NCBI GenBank assembly: GCA_964635975.1
Contig: CAZWPO010000002.1
Span: forward strand, 123,000 to 186,999
DNA length: 64,000 nt
Source of the DNA: UBA5314 sp964635975
Lineage (GTDB): Bacteria; Bacillota; Syntrophomonadia; Syntrophomonadales; Syntrophomonadaceae
Direction: 5' to 3'
The notes under the pieces were generated by a model. The model was not told the origin of the DNA. It saw nothing but the letters and a program-made list of their open reading frames with translations, and ran no database searches. The translations under genes and the position numbers were made by a program. How positions within the stretch are numbered: the stretch's first letter is position 1; each line of letters begins with the position of its first letter. This document shows positions 45,967 through 55,091 of the stretch, in pieces.

Positions 45967-46056
45967 TGAGATCACCTCCTGTTTTAATGACTCAATGTTA
46001 GCAATCCACTCTTAAGACAGTATGTTTAAAATGTCAAGAAAATATGAAGATTTAAT

Positions 46057-46185
46057 GACAGGGGGACGCGGAGAACAGGGGGACGGGGGCCCTGTTAACA
46101 AAGTGCGTAAATTANNNNNNNNNNGTTCACATTGTCCTTAATTTCTAAATGTGAACAAGGTACCCGTCCCCCTGTTCTCCGTCAC
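46057..46185. repeat. inverted-repeat element interrupted by a 10-N gap
   Basis: The left arm (GACGCGGAGAACAGGGGGAC at 46064-46083) is matched on the other side by GTCCCCCTGTTCTCCGTCAC (46167-46186 region), an inverted repeat of about 27 bp with few mismatches. An inner repeat GTTCACAT/ATGTGAAC lies to the right of ten Ns (46115-46124). G-rich arms of this GGGGGACG type flank IS200/IS605-related REP elements in many Clostridia; that is recollection. The Ns may hide more sequence. Confidence 0.55.
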
Positions 46186-46190
46186 TAGGC

Positions 46191-46400
46191 CTACTTGCTT
46201 ATTTCCATCTCCCAGTCATTCTTTTCACTTTTTTTCATATCTATTTTATATCCGCATGAAGCAGCAAGCTTGCTTACATTTTCCATGGCGACACTGCTGT
46301 CACCAAGGATCGTTATTCCCTGCGCTCCCTTATCTATAAGTTTCTTGGTTTTAACTACAGGAATGGGACAGCTTAAACCTCTTACATCCAGTTTTTCCAT
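46191..46400 (-). CDS. TusA/YedF-type sulfur or selenium carrier
   Basis: 69 residues: MEKLDVRGLSCPIPVVKTKK carries the CPxP motif with the reactive Cys of TusA/SirA/YedF proteins, followed by the usual beta-alpha-beta fold (GITILGDSSVAMENVSKLA). The ATG at 46400 has AGGGG upstream. The gene follows a YedE-type transporter 12 bp behind, a pair recognised in bacteria with selenium metabolism. It probably relays sulfur or selenium to a downstream acceptor; a plain sulfur-relay role is the alternative. Confidence 0.85.
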   Translation of the reverse strand: MEKLDVRGLSCPIPVVKTKKLIDKGAQGITILGDSSVAMENVSKLAASCGYKIDMKKSEKNDWEMEISK

Positions 46401-46411
46401 ATCGTTCACCC

Positions 46412-47518
46412 CTATTCTTCTCTAAACATAAAGCCAACAATGAACATTACCGCAATGCCAACTACACACGCAATCTGACCGTACAGCCCCGGCCCACCAA
46501 GCGCGGTTATGGTTCCGTCGGCGGCTTTTGTCATGGCTGATGCCGCAAACATGAAGTTGTGGCAGAAGGCTGCTCCAACAATCATTCCGATTACAGCGGC
46601 CCCAGCATCCATATCACCCTGCCCGGATAGTATCAGCTGGCGCAAGGGGCATCCCCCCAGCAAAGTTCCTGCCATGCCTACCAGGTAAAGCCCGAGGAAG
46701 TTCCAGATATGCTTCGTGTGTGCAACCGGTTGGAATGCAAATCCAGGTTTAAAATAGCCAAAAATTATATTCAGCAGCAGTGCTCCAATAAAGACGCCGA
46801 TAAAGCCCAATAACAGGGTATTATCTTTAATTAAAATCATGTCCCGAATTCCACCACTAAAACACAGTCGACTGCGCTGCGCTAAAAAGCCAACTATTAA
46901 TCCAGCACCCAGGCTGTACCATATGGCTGCATGCATGCTGCCCGGGCCACTCTTACTGAAGAATAAAGGACCCCCAACCGCCGGGTTAAACACTGTTTTA
47001 CAAAGAAGCAAGACCAATAAGAACGCCATTATAGCCGGTAATATATAGCCGCCTGCCTGGCTATGGCTAATTTCTGACCGACCCAGGTTGAAACCTTTCT
47101 TGAGAAAGAATACGCCCGTTGCCACACCAGCAACAAATCCCAGGAGTCCAACGACAGCGTTATAGTCTCCGCCCGCCATACGCAAAACATCTCTCAAGGG
47201 GCATCCTAAAAATACCAGGGCTCCGATCATCATAAAAATCCCAATGATAAAACGAACCAAAGTCGCTGATCCGCCTCTGGCTTTAAACTCTCCGGCAAAC
47301 AATGCGGTAAACATAGCCCCTAAAACCAGGCCGATAATCTCCGGCCGCATGTATTGCACCACATCCGCCCGGTGCAGACCCAACGCTCCGGCAATATCAC
47401 GTTCAAAACAAGCAATACAAAATCCCATATTGGGCGGATTTCCCAGCTTGACCAGAGCCACCCCAATTGCACCGGTGATCAAGCCAGCGATCAACACAGT
47501 CCACTTCATACGATCCAT
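46412..47518 (-). CDS. yedE: YedE/YeeE-family membrane transporter, selenium-associated type
   Basis: 368 residues with about ten membrane helices and two repeats, each with the GCPLR signature (LGCPLRDVLRMAGGDYNAV and GGCPLRQLILSGQGDMDAG). These match the YedE group that co-occurs with selenium use rather than thiosulfate-only YeeE. With the TusA-like gene it forms a two-gene unit following hypE on the same strand, next to a hydrogenase predicted to contain selenocysteine. Substrate selenite or a reduced Se/S compound is inference. GGAGGTAG precedes the ATG. Confidence 0.85.
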   Translation of the reverse strand: MDRMKWTVLIAGLITGAIGVALVKLGNPPNMGFCIACFERDIAGALGLHRADVVQYMRPEIIGLVLGAMFTALFAGEFKARGGSATLVRFIIGIFMMIGALVFLGCPLRDVLRMAGGDYNAVVGLLGFVAGVATGVFFLKKGFNLGRSEISHSQAGGYILPAIMAFLLVLLLCKTVFNPAVGGPLFFSKSGPGSMHAAIWYSLGAGLIVGFLAQRSRLCFSGGIRDMILIKDNTLLLGFIGVFIGALLLNIIFGYFKPGFAFQPVAHTKHIWNFLGLYLVGMAGTLLGGCPLRQLILSGQGDMDAGAAVIGMIVGAAFCHNFMFAASAMTKAADGTITALGGPGLYGQIACVVGIAVMFIVGFMFREE

Positions 47519-47656
47519 CTCTCTACCTCCTACACTTGTATAACTTCATGTTATATATATTATTATGTCTATTTGTTTTATTCGATCTTTTTTTTGATAC
47601 TCCTGCAAATCATTAGTCTTTTTCTCTATTCATAAAATGCGTATACAGAAAAGATA

Positions 47657-47683
47657 AAAGGATCAAAGTATGATCCTTTTTTA
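47657..47683 (-). terminator. terminator after hypE
   Basis: AAAGGATCA/TTGATCCTTT hairpin with loop TACT, followed by TATCTTTT on the minus strand, 25 nt past the hypE stop. It separates the hydrogenase operon from yedE-tusA. Confidence 0.85.
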
Positions 47684-47707
47684 ACTACTATTTATATTTT
47701 AAATAAC

Positions 47708-48721
47708 TTAACAAATCCGGGGTACATGCTCTCCTTCTAAAATACCGAGAATGCGTTCCGCCCCTAGACCTGTCTTAATAAGCACCATACCGGCTGGTTG
47801 TTCATACACTTCACCGATAACAACAGCGTTTTTATAATCATCTATAGACCATAAGGCTTCAAGCACTTCCTGCCCGCGTTCTCCGCTGACGAAAATGACC
47901 ATCTTGCCTTCATTGGCCATATATAAGGGGTCGAGTCCCAACATATCACACGCACCTTGCACCACCGGTGAGATAGGAATTAAGCTTTCATCAATGCGGA
48001 TGCCAAGGTTGGCTTGCACTCCAATTTCATTCAAAACTGTCGCCAGGCCGCCACGTGTTGGGTCCCGCATGCATTTTATGTCTGCTCCAAACCCCTTCAA
48101 AGCCTGCCCCAAGTTGTATAATGGAGCACAATCACTTATCGCCGGGGTGCCAAAGCGAAGGCCTTCGCGCTGGGCTAATATTGAAAGGCCATGGTCTCCT
48201 ATATGACCGCTGACTATAACTTTATCGCCAGGTTCCAAACGCGCTGGAGTATAATCCAGGCCTTCAGGTATAACACCTATCCCGGTAGTATTGATAAAGA
48301 GTCCGTCAGCGCTGCCCTTTTCCACTACTTTGGTATCTCCAGTTACCAATTTTACACCCACGCGCTCGGCCGTTGCTGCCATTGACTGTACAATTCTCTG
48401 CAAATCTTTAATAGGAAATCCCTCTTCAATAATAAAGGCATTGGAAAGATATAAGGGTTCTGCGCCGCACGCCACCAGGTCGTTTACAGTTCCGCATACG
48501 GCCAGCTTTCCTATGTCACCGCCAGGAAAGAATAAAGGCGTGATGACGAAGGAATCGGTTGACATAACCACCCGCCCGGGCGGCAAGTTAAGCACAGCAC
48601 CATCCAGCATCGGTTCCAGATATTTGTTGTTCAGAGCTTGCTTAAATAACTGCTCAATCAGCTGCTGGCTCATCAGTCCTCCGCTGCCGTGAGCCATGAG
48701 TATCCTTTCACCAAGTTTCAT
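47708..48721 (-). CDS. hypE: hydrogenase maturation protein HypE
   Basis: 337 residues. N-terminal LMAHGSGGLMSQQLI, GDTKVVEKGSADGLFINT and MRDPTRGGLATVLNEIG mark the PurM/SelD-like fold of HypE. The C-terminal PRIC ends in the essential cysteine that becomes a thiocyanate, the source of the CN ligands for the Ni-Fe site. It should not be confused with SelD, which has an N-terminal Cys/Sec motif. Last gene of the hyp-hya operon, 4 bp after hypD. Confidence 0.97.
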   Translation of the reverse strand: MKLGERILMAHGSGGLMSQQLIEQLFKQALNNKYLEPMLDGAVLNLPPGRVVMSTDSFVITPLFFPGGDIGKLAVCGTVNDLVACGAEPLYLSNAFIIEEGFPIKDLQRIVQSMAATAERVGVKLVTGDTKVVEKGSADGLFINTTGIGVIPEGLDYTPARLEPGDKVIVSGHIGDHGLSILAQREGLRFGTPAISDCAPLYNLGQALKGFGADIKCMRDPTRGGLATVLNEIGVQANLGIRIDESLIPISPVVQGACDMLGLDPLYMANEGKMVIFVSGERGQEVLEALWSIDDYKNAVVIGEVYEQPAGMVLIKTGLGAERILGILEGEHVPRIC

Positions 48722-48725
48722 ATAT

Positions 48726-49814
48726 CTATATACTTCCTTTCAAGGGTGTATAGCGATAATAGGCCGCGCATGCTCCTTCATGAGAGACCATACAGGGTCC
48801 TATCGGCTTTAAAGGCGTGCAGGCCCTGCCAAATAAAAGACACTCCCTGGGTGATATTTTCCCGGTCAACACTTCGCCGCATGCACAACCCTTTATTGGT
48901 TTATCTTCAATATACGCAATCCGGAATTTTGCATAAGCATCCATGTCTACATATTCCGATCTCACTGCCAATCCACTGCCAGGAATGCTTCCCAAACCGC
49001 GCCAGCGAGCATCAACTGTCTGAAAAACGCGCTCTAATATGGCACGGGCTACCGGATTTCCGTCTGCTTTAACTACTCGGCGGTACTGGATATCAGCCTT
49101 TGCTTCGCCTTTACGAAGCTGTCTTAATAGCATGACGATACCTTCCAGAATATCAACTGCTTCGAATCCGGTAACTACACATGGTTTATGATACTTTCCG
49201 GCTAGAAGCGCATAAGGATTAAGCCCGATAACGGCCGAAACATGGCCTGGGCATATAAGTCCGTCAACCTTTATTTCCGGATCGGAAAATATGGTTTCCA
49301 GGGCTGGCGGCACAACTTTATGCAAAGAAAGAACCGAATAATTCTTGAGCTGCCTCCGCCTGGCTTCTTCTACACTTACTGCTACGGTGGGAGCCGTAGT
49401 TTCGAAGCCAATACCCAGGAATACAATCTGCTTTTCTGGAATTTCAGCTGCGATTTGCACTGCATCCATAGGTGAGTAGACAACTCGTATATCAGCCCCC
49501 CGGCTGCGTTCCTCCTGAAGTGAAGTATCGGTCCCCGGTACCCTCATCATATCCCCGAAGGTCAACAGGGTTATCTCCCGGCTCCGAGCCAGTTCAATCA
49601 CCGCATCAATATCTCCCTGAGCAGTTACGCAAACCGGGCAGCCCGGTCCGGATAATAAATTCAGTTGCGGCGGTACCAGTTCTCTAATCCCGCTCTTGGC
49701 GATGGCCATAGTATGAGTTCCGCATACTTCCATGAGGGCGTATTCATTTTTTTCAGCGTGTATTTCGTCGAGTAGTATTTTAACGTAGTCTTTAGTGTCT
49801 GGCTTTTTCATCAT
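48726..49814 (-). CDS. hypD: hydrogenase maturation protein HypD
   Basis: 362 residues with the conserved HypD blocks: MEVCGTHTMAIAKSG, LLSGPGCPVCVT, FLGIGFETTAPTVA and the C-terminal cysteine cluster (CACGEVLTGKISP, CLLFGRACTPLKP) that binds a 4Fe-4S centre. HypD with HypC is the scaffold for assembling Fe(CN)2CO. Its ATG lies 23 bp inside the hypC reading frame, so translation is coupled. Confidence 0.97.
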   Translation of the reverse strand: MMKKPDTKDYVKILLDEIHAEKNEYALMEVCGTHTMAIAKSGIRELVPPQLNLLSGPGCPVCVTAQGDIDAVIELARSREITLLTFGDMMRVPGTDTSLQEERSRGADIRVVYSPMDAVQIAAEIPEKQIVFLGIGFETTAPTVAVSVEEARRRQLKNYSVLSLHKVVPPALETIFSDPEIKVDGLICPGHVSAVIGLNPYALLAGKYHKPCVVTGFEAVDILEGIVMLLRQLRKGEAKADIQYRRVVKADGNPVARAILERVFQTVDARWRGLGSIPGSGLAVRSEYVDMDAYAKFRIAYIEDKPIKGCACGEVLTGKISPRECLLFGRACTPLKPIGPCMVSHEGACAAYYRYTPLKGSI

Positions 49815-50040
49815 CCATCTCCCTGAACTCCATTAATTCTTCCAATAAAGCCATGGTTTCAAGGGCATACTCCTCATCAATTATTTCCATGGCAAAACCA
49901 GCGTGAACCAGGACGTGTTCACCCACCTTAACTTCAGGGGTCAATGCAATACTTACCTGAACCTCATTTCCCTGGATATCAACAACACCAACCTCATTAT
50001 CTTTGATCTCTATAACCTTTCCCGGAACTCCAAGGCACAT
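49792..50040 (-). CDS. hypC: hydrogenase maturation chaperone HypC
   Basis: 82 residues starting MCLGVPGKVIEI with the essential Cys2 that coordinates iron with HypD. An OB-like core follows (VQVSIALTPEVKVGEHVLVH), then an acidic tail. Overlaps hypF by one base upstream and hypD downstream. Confidence 0.97.
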   Translation of the reverse strand: MCLGVPGKVIEIKDNEVGVVDIQGNEVQVSIALTPEVKVGEHVLVHAGFAMEIIDEEYALETMALLEELMEFREMDDEKARH

Positions 50041-52304
50041 TATGAAAACACCTCACTTGCTATTGATGCCTGCCCCAGTGATATTCCACCGTCACCGGGC
50101 GGGACCAATCTATGCTGATAGACCTCAAAACCTGAGTCCTGTAACCTTCTAATCAATTGTAACAAAAGAATCTGATTATGGAATACGCCGCCACTCAGTA
50201 CAATTCGATTCAGGCCGTTTTCGTCACGCAGTATCCTAAGCGATTCGGAAAACATCTCTGCCATGGTCAGGTGAAAACGCCCAGCAACTACTTCTATCGG
50301 TACATCATTTAACAGATCGCCCACCATATTCTCCCAGGTGGATTGCACATCCATCATCCATGAACCGTATTCATTATCAAGCCCGTAAGGATAATGATTC
50401 CATTCTTCCAGGCGAGCTGCCGCCTCCAGTTCTATTGCAGCCTGGCCTTCCGAACGATTTATGGAGCATATATTTAGCAAAGCCGAGACAGCATCAAACA
50501 GCCTCCCGCAGGAAGAGGTTTGCAATAAATGATCTCTTCTATCGAGCTGCTGCTTAATGATATCCATTTCCTGAATGCTTAAATCGGGCAGAAAACGCAC
50601 TGCCAGTTTTTGGGCCTCCTGGCCAAAAACGCTATACAGGTAGTTGAATGCCATGCGATAAGGTTTTTTTACAGTGAGGTCTCCTCCCGGTAATGGCATA
50701 TATTTTAAATGGCCCAGGCGCTCAAACTGCTTGTAGTCACCCCGCAACAACTCACAACCCCAAACCGCTCCATCCAGACCCCATCCCGTGCCGTCGCAAA
50801 TAAGTCCCAGTACTTGGCCCTCGATCTGGTTCTCTGCCATAACCGCTGCCATGTGTGCCCAGTGGTGTTGCACGGCTATTTTTTTGTCAATCGCCTGGTT
50901 CCTGGCCCAGCGGCTGGTCTGGTAATCGGGATGAAGGTCATGGGCAATTATCCTGGGCTCGATATCAAGCATTTTTTGAAAGCGTTGAATACCGGTTTGA
51001 AAATTAATGTAATTTAAGTAGTGATTCATATCGCCCCAGTGCTGGCTTGGAAAAGCAATTCCCGCACGGGTCATGCAAAAGGTATTCTTCATCTCTCCGC
51101 CCACAGCCAAAACTGGTTCAGATTCACGAAGGATTTTAATCCCCCTGGGTACATACCCTCTTGCTCTCCTGAAGAAATGCAGTTCCCCTGACAACGTTAT
51201 CCTGGTTACAGAATCGTCGCAGGGATTATATATTTCTCTATTATGCAAAATAAAGTAATCAGCTATATCCTTAAGACTTTGTAATGCAGCTTCATTATCG
51301 ATAATCAATGGCTCATCGCTGATATTGGCACTTGTCATAATTAGTATATCGAGGTCACCATCGAATAGAAGGTAGTGCATCGGCGTATAAGGCAACATAA
51401 TCCCCAAAGTATTTAGTCCGGGATGAATGGCTTTAACCGGCAATCCATTATCCTTGCGGGCTTCCATAACAACTATAGGGGCCTGGGGAGAGCTTAGCAG
51501 CTTCTCCTCGGCATCATTGAACAAACAGTAACGTCTCGCGGTATCAACATCCCTGACCATTACAGCAAAAGGTTTGATGTCACGGCGCTTGCGGAAGCGA
51601 AGAAGCTGAACTGCTTTCTCGTTTCTAGCATCAGCTGCTAGATGGAATCCGCCCAAACCCTTTACGGCCAGTATGCTTCCTGCTTTCAGCATCTCCACCG
51701 CACTTTTTTCTACTTTTTGCCCGTTGTTGTCCACTATTTCTATCTGTGGCCCGCATATCGGGCAGGCGTTGGGTTGAGCATGGAACCGCCGGTGGGCCGG
51801 ATTTCCATACTCGCTCTGGCACTGTGGACACATGGGAAACGGCGCCATAGTTGTTTTAGCCCGGTCATAGGGCACGTCCTTAATAATGGTAAATCGAGGT
51901 CCGCAATTAGTGCAGTTGGTAAACGGATATCCAAAGCGCCGGTCCATTTGATCCCTTACTTCTCGCTTGCAATCGGAACAGATTGCAATATCCGGCGAAA
52001 TCATAACACTTTTTTCTTCCTGGCTTTCACTAAGTCGAATAGTAAACTCACTGAAACCCTGCAATTTAATAGGAACAGCTTCAAAGCTGCTGATCAAAGC
52101 TAGGGGTGGAGGTTCTTCCTGCAGCCTATGCATAAAATGATGCAGTTTCTGCTCCTCGCCCTCAATCTCCATGAAAATCCCTGACGAAGAATTGAGAACC
52201 CAGCCTTTCAGGTCATATTCCATGGCAAGACGATAGACATGGGGGCGAAATCCCACTCCCTGCACTATACCTTTAATAATTATGCTGTACGTTTTATATT
52301 CCAT
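50040..52304 (-). CDS. hypF: carbamoyltransferase HypF
   Basis: 754 residues: N-terminal acylphosphatase domain (GIVQGVGFRPHVYRLA), two zinc-finger sections of the CxxC-x18-CxxC type (CSDCKREV, CTNCGPRF, CPQCQSEY, CPICGP), a YrdC-like domain (ILAVKGLGGFHLAADARN), and a Kae1-like domain with HHWAHMAAVMAEN metal ligands. It uses carbamoyl phosphate to make the thiocarbamate on HypE. Full length for the family. It is followed immediately by hypC. Confidence 0.96.
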   Translation of the reverse strand: MEYKTYSIIIKGIVQGVGFRPHVYRLAMEYDLKGWVLNSSSGIFMEIEGEEQKLHHFMHRLQEEPPPLALISSFEAVPIKLQGFSEFTIRLSESQEEKSVMISPDIAICSDCKREVRDQMDRRFGYPFTNCTNCGPRFTIIKDVPYDRAKTTMAPFPMCPQCQSEYGNPAHRRFHAQPNACPICGPQIEIVDNNGQKVEKSAVEMLKAGSILAVKGLGGFHLAADARNEKAVQLLRFRKRRDIKPFAVMVRDVDTARRYCLFNDAEEKLLSSPQAPIVVMEARKDNGLPVKAIHPGLNTLGIMLPYTPMHYLLFDGDLDILIMTSANISDEPLIIDNEAALQSLKDIADYFILHNREIYNPCDDSVTRITLSGELHFFRRARGYVPRGIKILRESEPVLAVGGEMKNTFCMTRAGIAFPSQHWGDMNHYLNYINFQTGIQRFQKMLDIEPRIIAHDLHPDYQTSRWARNQAIDKKIAVQHHWAHMAAVMAENQIEGQVLGLICDGTGWGLDGAVWGCELLRGDYKQFERLGHLKYMPLPGGDLTVKKPYRMAFNYLYSVFGQEAQKLAVRFLPDLSIQEMDIIKQQLDRRDHLLQTSSCGRLFDAVSALLNICSINRSEGQAAIELEAAARLEEWNHYPYGLDNEYGSWMMDVQSTWENMVGDLLNDVPIEVVAGRFHLTMAEMFSESLRILRDENGLNRIVLSGGVFHNQILLLQLIRRLQDSGFEVYQHRLVPPGDGGISLGQASIASEVFS

Positions 52305-52498
52305 TAAGAATATTACCCCGTTGTTTCACCCTGCTGCCAGTATGGCCCATTTTAGTTTAATTTTGGTGCACCCTAAATAATCTTTGAGGTGGGCCTCATC
52401 ACTGCAGCCCACCCCAAGGAATTTTAACGATATGACCTCATCGGGAAAGTATCAAATTGATACTATATTTTTCTCCCGTAAATACGTAATAAGTTCCA

Positions 52499-52972
52499 CT
52501 ATGCAGGATCAGTTTGTCGCAGTCGTTCAATTTCCTCTTTGATAAGTTCTGCTACTCTGGGAACCTTTGCCGCAACTTCAGGAGTCAACTCGAGACCCAG
52601 CTCAATAGATTTAGGTTCGACCCCAAAAACCAGAACCTCCGGATGATATCCTAACATGCGCACCATCTCGACGGCTTCTACAAAATGCATTTCATGAAGA
52701 GAATTTATCTGGCTGTGTGGCTTGAGGTTTAGCTCATCTAGAGGGGCCCGGTAAATGGTACCGGGCTCACCTCCTGTCAGCATAGCATCAACTACTATGG
52801 ATACATCTGACTCGCTAAAAAAATCCAGCAAATCATAACTATGTGTACCCCCGTCAATTAATTCAATATCTTCAGGAAGTCCCATAGTCTCTAACTGCCT
52901 TATGACATGAATGCCTACTCCTTCATCTTTCATGATTAAATTACCGATTCCGACTACTATTATACGCTTCAC
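52499..52972 (-). CDS. hyaD: hydrogenase maturation endopeptidase (HyaD/HybD family)
   Basis: 157 residues of the M52 fold: GIGNLIMKDEGVGIHVIRQL (metal-binding Glu), LIDGGTHSYDLLDFF and VVDAMLTGGEPGT (Asp), and a His in SLHEMHFVEAVEM. It removes the C-terminal tail of the large subunit after nickel insertion; the tail here is predicted to be 15 residues, after DPCLACAIH. GTG start behind GGAGG. It lies between the cytochrome and hypF genes. Confidence 0.93.
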   Translation of the reverse strand: MKRIIVVGIGNLIMKDEGVGIHVIRQLETMGLPEDIELIDGGTHSYDLLDFFSESDVSIVVDAMLTGGEPGTIYRAPLDELNLKPHSQINSLHEMHFVEAVEMVRMLGYHPEVLVFGVEPKSIELGLELTPEVAAKVPRVAELIKEEIERLRQTDPA

Positions 52973-53013
52973 GTCCGGGCCTCCATTTCAATAGTTGATG
53001 CTGTGTAATGATC

Positions 53014-53637
53014 CTAATGTGCTTCCTCCTCATGATATCCATGATGGAAATCAGCCGGGATCTTACCCGTAAACATGGACTTCAATACCGGAATTCCTTC
53101 AGCTACGTCCAGATAAACATGAACCAGAACCATCAGCACGAATATCCAGGTTATGATATAGTGGATAAGCCTCACTGTAATATATCCCCCGAACCATCCA
53201 GATAAACCGGTGAAAAACAGAGGATTATACATTATAAAGCCGGTTATTATCTGGACTATTGCCAAAACAATAACTCCAGTATACATGCCCTTCTGACCGG
53301 GATTATATTTACCATAGTAAGGATGATCATCAGCCAGGAACAGATAGTACTTGATCATGCTGGGCAGTTTTTTCGTATCTTCCACGGGTGCGTAGATGAT
53401 ATTATGAACATCATTGGCCGCAAACATATAGTACACTCTACCCACGATCCCAAATGTTAAAAGATATCCCATCGCAAAATGCAGCATTCTCGCATTGTCC
53501 ATATTATCGAACAATGTAAATGTCTGGGGAGCGTGAATATAAAAACCGGATAAGGTCAACAGGGTTATGGCAATCATATTGGACCAGTGAAATATCCTGA
53601 TCCATATGGAATGCCTATCCTCCATCTGTTTTACCAT
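53014..53637 (-). CDS. hyaC: hydrogenase cytochrome b subunit (HyaC/HupC type)
   Basis: About 207 residues with four to five membrane helices and candidate haem histidines in WIRIFHWSNMIAI, MLHFAMGYLLTF, VRLIHYIITW and LVHVYLDVAEG, the pattern of the NiFe-hydrogenase b-type cytochromes that pass electrons to quinone. The ATG at 53637 follows GGGGGTGTG. It closes the hyaABC set, so the hydrogenase should be membrane-bound and face outward. Confidence 0.93.
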   Translation of the reverse strand: MVKQMEDRHSIWIRIFHWSNMIAITLLTLSGFYIHAPQTFTLFDNMDNARMLHFAMGYLLTFGIVGRVYYMFAANDVHNIIYAPVEDTKKLPSMIKYYLFLADDHPYYGKYNPGQKGMYTGVIVLAIVQIITGFIMYNPLFFTGLSGWFGGYITVRLIHYIITWIFVLMVLVHVYLDVAEGIPVLKSMFTGKIPADFHHGYHEEEAH

Positions 53638-53648
53638 TTTCACACCCC

Positions 53649-55091
53649 CTAGCTTACTACGAACTGGCTGATCGTCTTCTTATCTGGAGTCATAATGTGA
53701 ATAGCACAGGCCAAACAAGGGTCAAAAGACCTCACTACGCGTACAACTTCAAATGGATTGTTTGGATCTTTCACCGGTGTGCCGACCAATGCCTGCTCCA
53801 GTGGACCCATCTTGTTCTGGTCACAGCGAGGTGACATATTCCAGGTACTCGGCACAATGGCATTGTACACTTGAGTCCGCTGGTTGTGGATCTTATTCCA
53901 GTGTCCCAGAGCACCGCGCGGTGCTTCGGTCAAGCCCATGCCCTGCGCATCATCCGGAATCTTGTGCGGAGTGCTGGTGGGTTTGCCAGGCTCCAGTTTC
54001 ATCACCCACTCATCCAAAGCTTCGGCAATCATTTTGCACTCAATGGCCCTGGCATAGTGGCGGCCCATTACCGAGAAGGCCTTTTGGCCCAAGCCCATAA
54101 CATCTTTCTGCTTCATAACATACAATCTGGCCAGGGGACCCACTTCCATCGGCTCGCCGCCATAACGCGGTGCCTTAATCCAGGAATAGGCGTCTTTCTT
54201 TTCCGCATCGGGTATTACTACTGCTTCAGTTGGCTTATTGCCCCCGGTATCATTTTTATACCAGGAGTATTTAACTTCTTCTTCGATCTTGGCAACATCC
54301 AGAGCCAGGTGCTGTCCTCTCACAAATGTTCCCGAGGTAAAGAATTTCTTCTTGGCTACGTGGTCCATCCCTTCTTCAAGCGGGAAAGCGCCGTAGGATA
54401 GGAAATTCATGCAGCCCTTGCCTATTTCCAAATAATCGGGATAGGCATCAACTACTGCTTTGGCGATGGGAATATAGGTGCCATCGATAAAGTCTTTTAG
54501 TTCTTTCAAACGGTATTTAAATTCAAAAATCTTGTGAGTATCGGGAGTCTCAGTAGCTCCTCCCGGAACGATGGCCTGCTGGTGAGGCATTTTCCCGCCC
54601 CACAAAGCCGTCATCTCATGAGCCTTGCGACGCGCTTTCAAAGCTGCCAGGTAAGCATCGACCGCTGCCTTGTTGACCGCTTCGGGAAGGCGATAGTCAC
54701 CCTCATAACGGGGCACGAAGGGAGGAATATCCGGGCCCTTAACAAAGTCCAGGGCAGCCAGATGGAAGAAATGCAGTATATGAGACTGAATATAGTTCGA
54801 ACCCAATATCAAGTTACGGATTATTCTGCCGTTTGCCGGCGGCTCAATTCCAAATGCGTTGTCTAAAGCCAGCGAACCCGCGCTAGCATGTGCAACCGGT
54901 CAAACGCCGCAGATGCGCTGCATGATCTGGGATGCATCCCTGGGATCGCGCCCCTGCATGATTAATTCCAAACCTCTGAAAAGCATGCCGCTTGCTTTAG
55001 CGTTTACTATTACCCCGCCGTCGACCTCAACTTCTACCGCCAGATGACCTTCTATGCGAGTAATGGGATCAACTTTAATAGTCGTTGCCAT
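53649..55091 (-). CDS. hyaB: [NiFe]-hydrogenase large subunit with predicted selenocysteine (UGA codon 64)
   Basis: 480 residues if UGA at 54900-54902 is read as Sec. The two open halves are in the same frame. The N-terminal nickel motif is RICGV-U-PVAHA; family members have RxCGxCPVAHA, so the second cysteine (which bridges Ni and Fe) is replaced. Other motifs are normal: C-terminal DPCLACAIH at 457-465 and a 15-residue cleavable tail. A 7-bp SECIS-like stem-loop lies right after the UGA. The ATG overlaps the hyaA stop (TAATG). Alternatives are a natural nonsense mutation or a sequencing error; the stem-loop and intact remainder argue against both. Confidence 0.85.
54858..54902 (-). promoter_or_regulatory. 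UGA plus candidate bacterial SECIS element in hyaB
   Basis: On the minus strand UGA (54902-54900) is followed by CCG, a lower stem GUUG/CAAC, an asymmetric internal loop, and an upper 7-bp stem GCUAGCG/CGCUGGC (54887-54881 with 54874-54868) with one G-U pair. The apical loop is CGGGUU. The loop starts 19 nt after UGA, inside the range of known bacterial SECIS, and begins with G after C, resembling the GGU-type loops recognised by SelB. A search with bSECISearch would be the direct test. Confidence 0.78.

Noticed and set aside
47708..48721. selD (selenophosphate synthetase)
   Set aside because: The protein shares the fold, but has the HypE C-terminal PRIC and lacks the N-terminal Cys/Sec-Lys motif of SelD.
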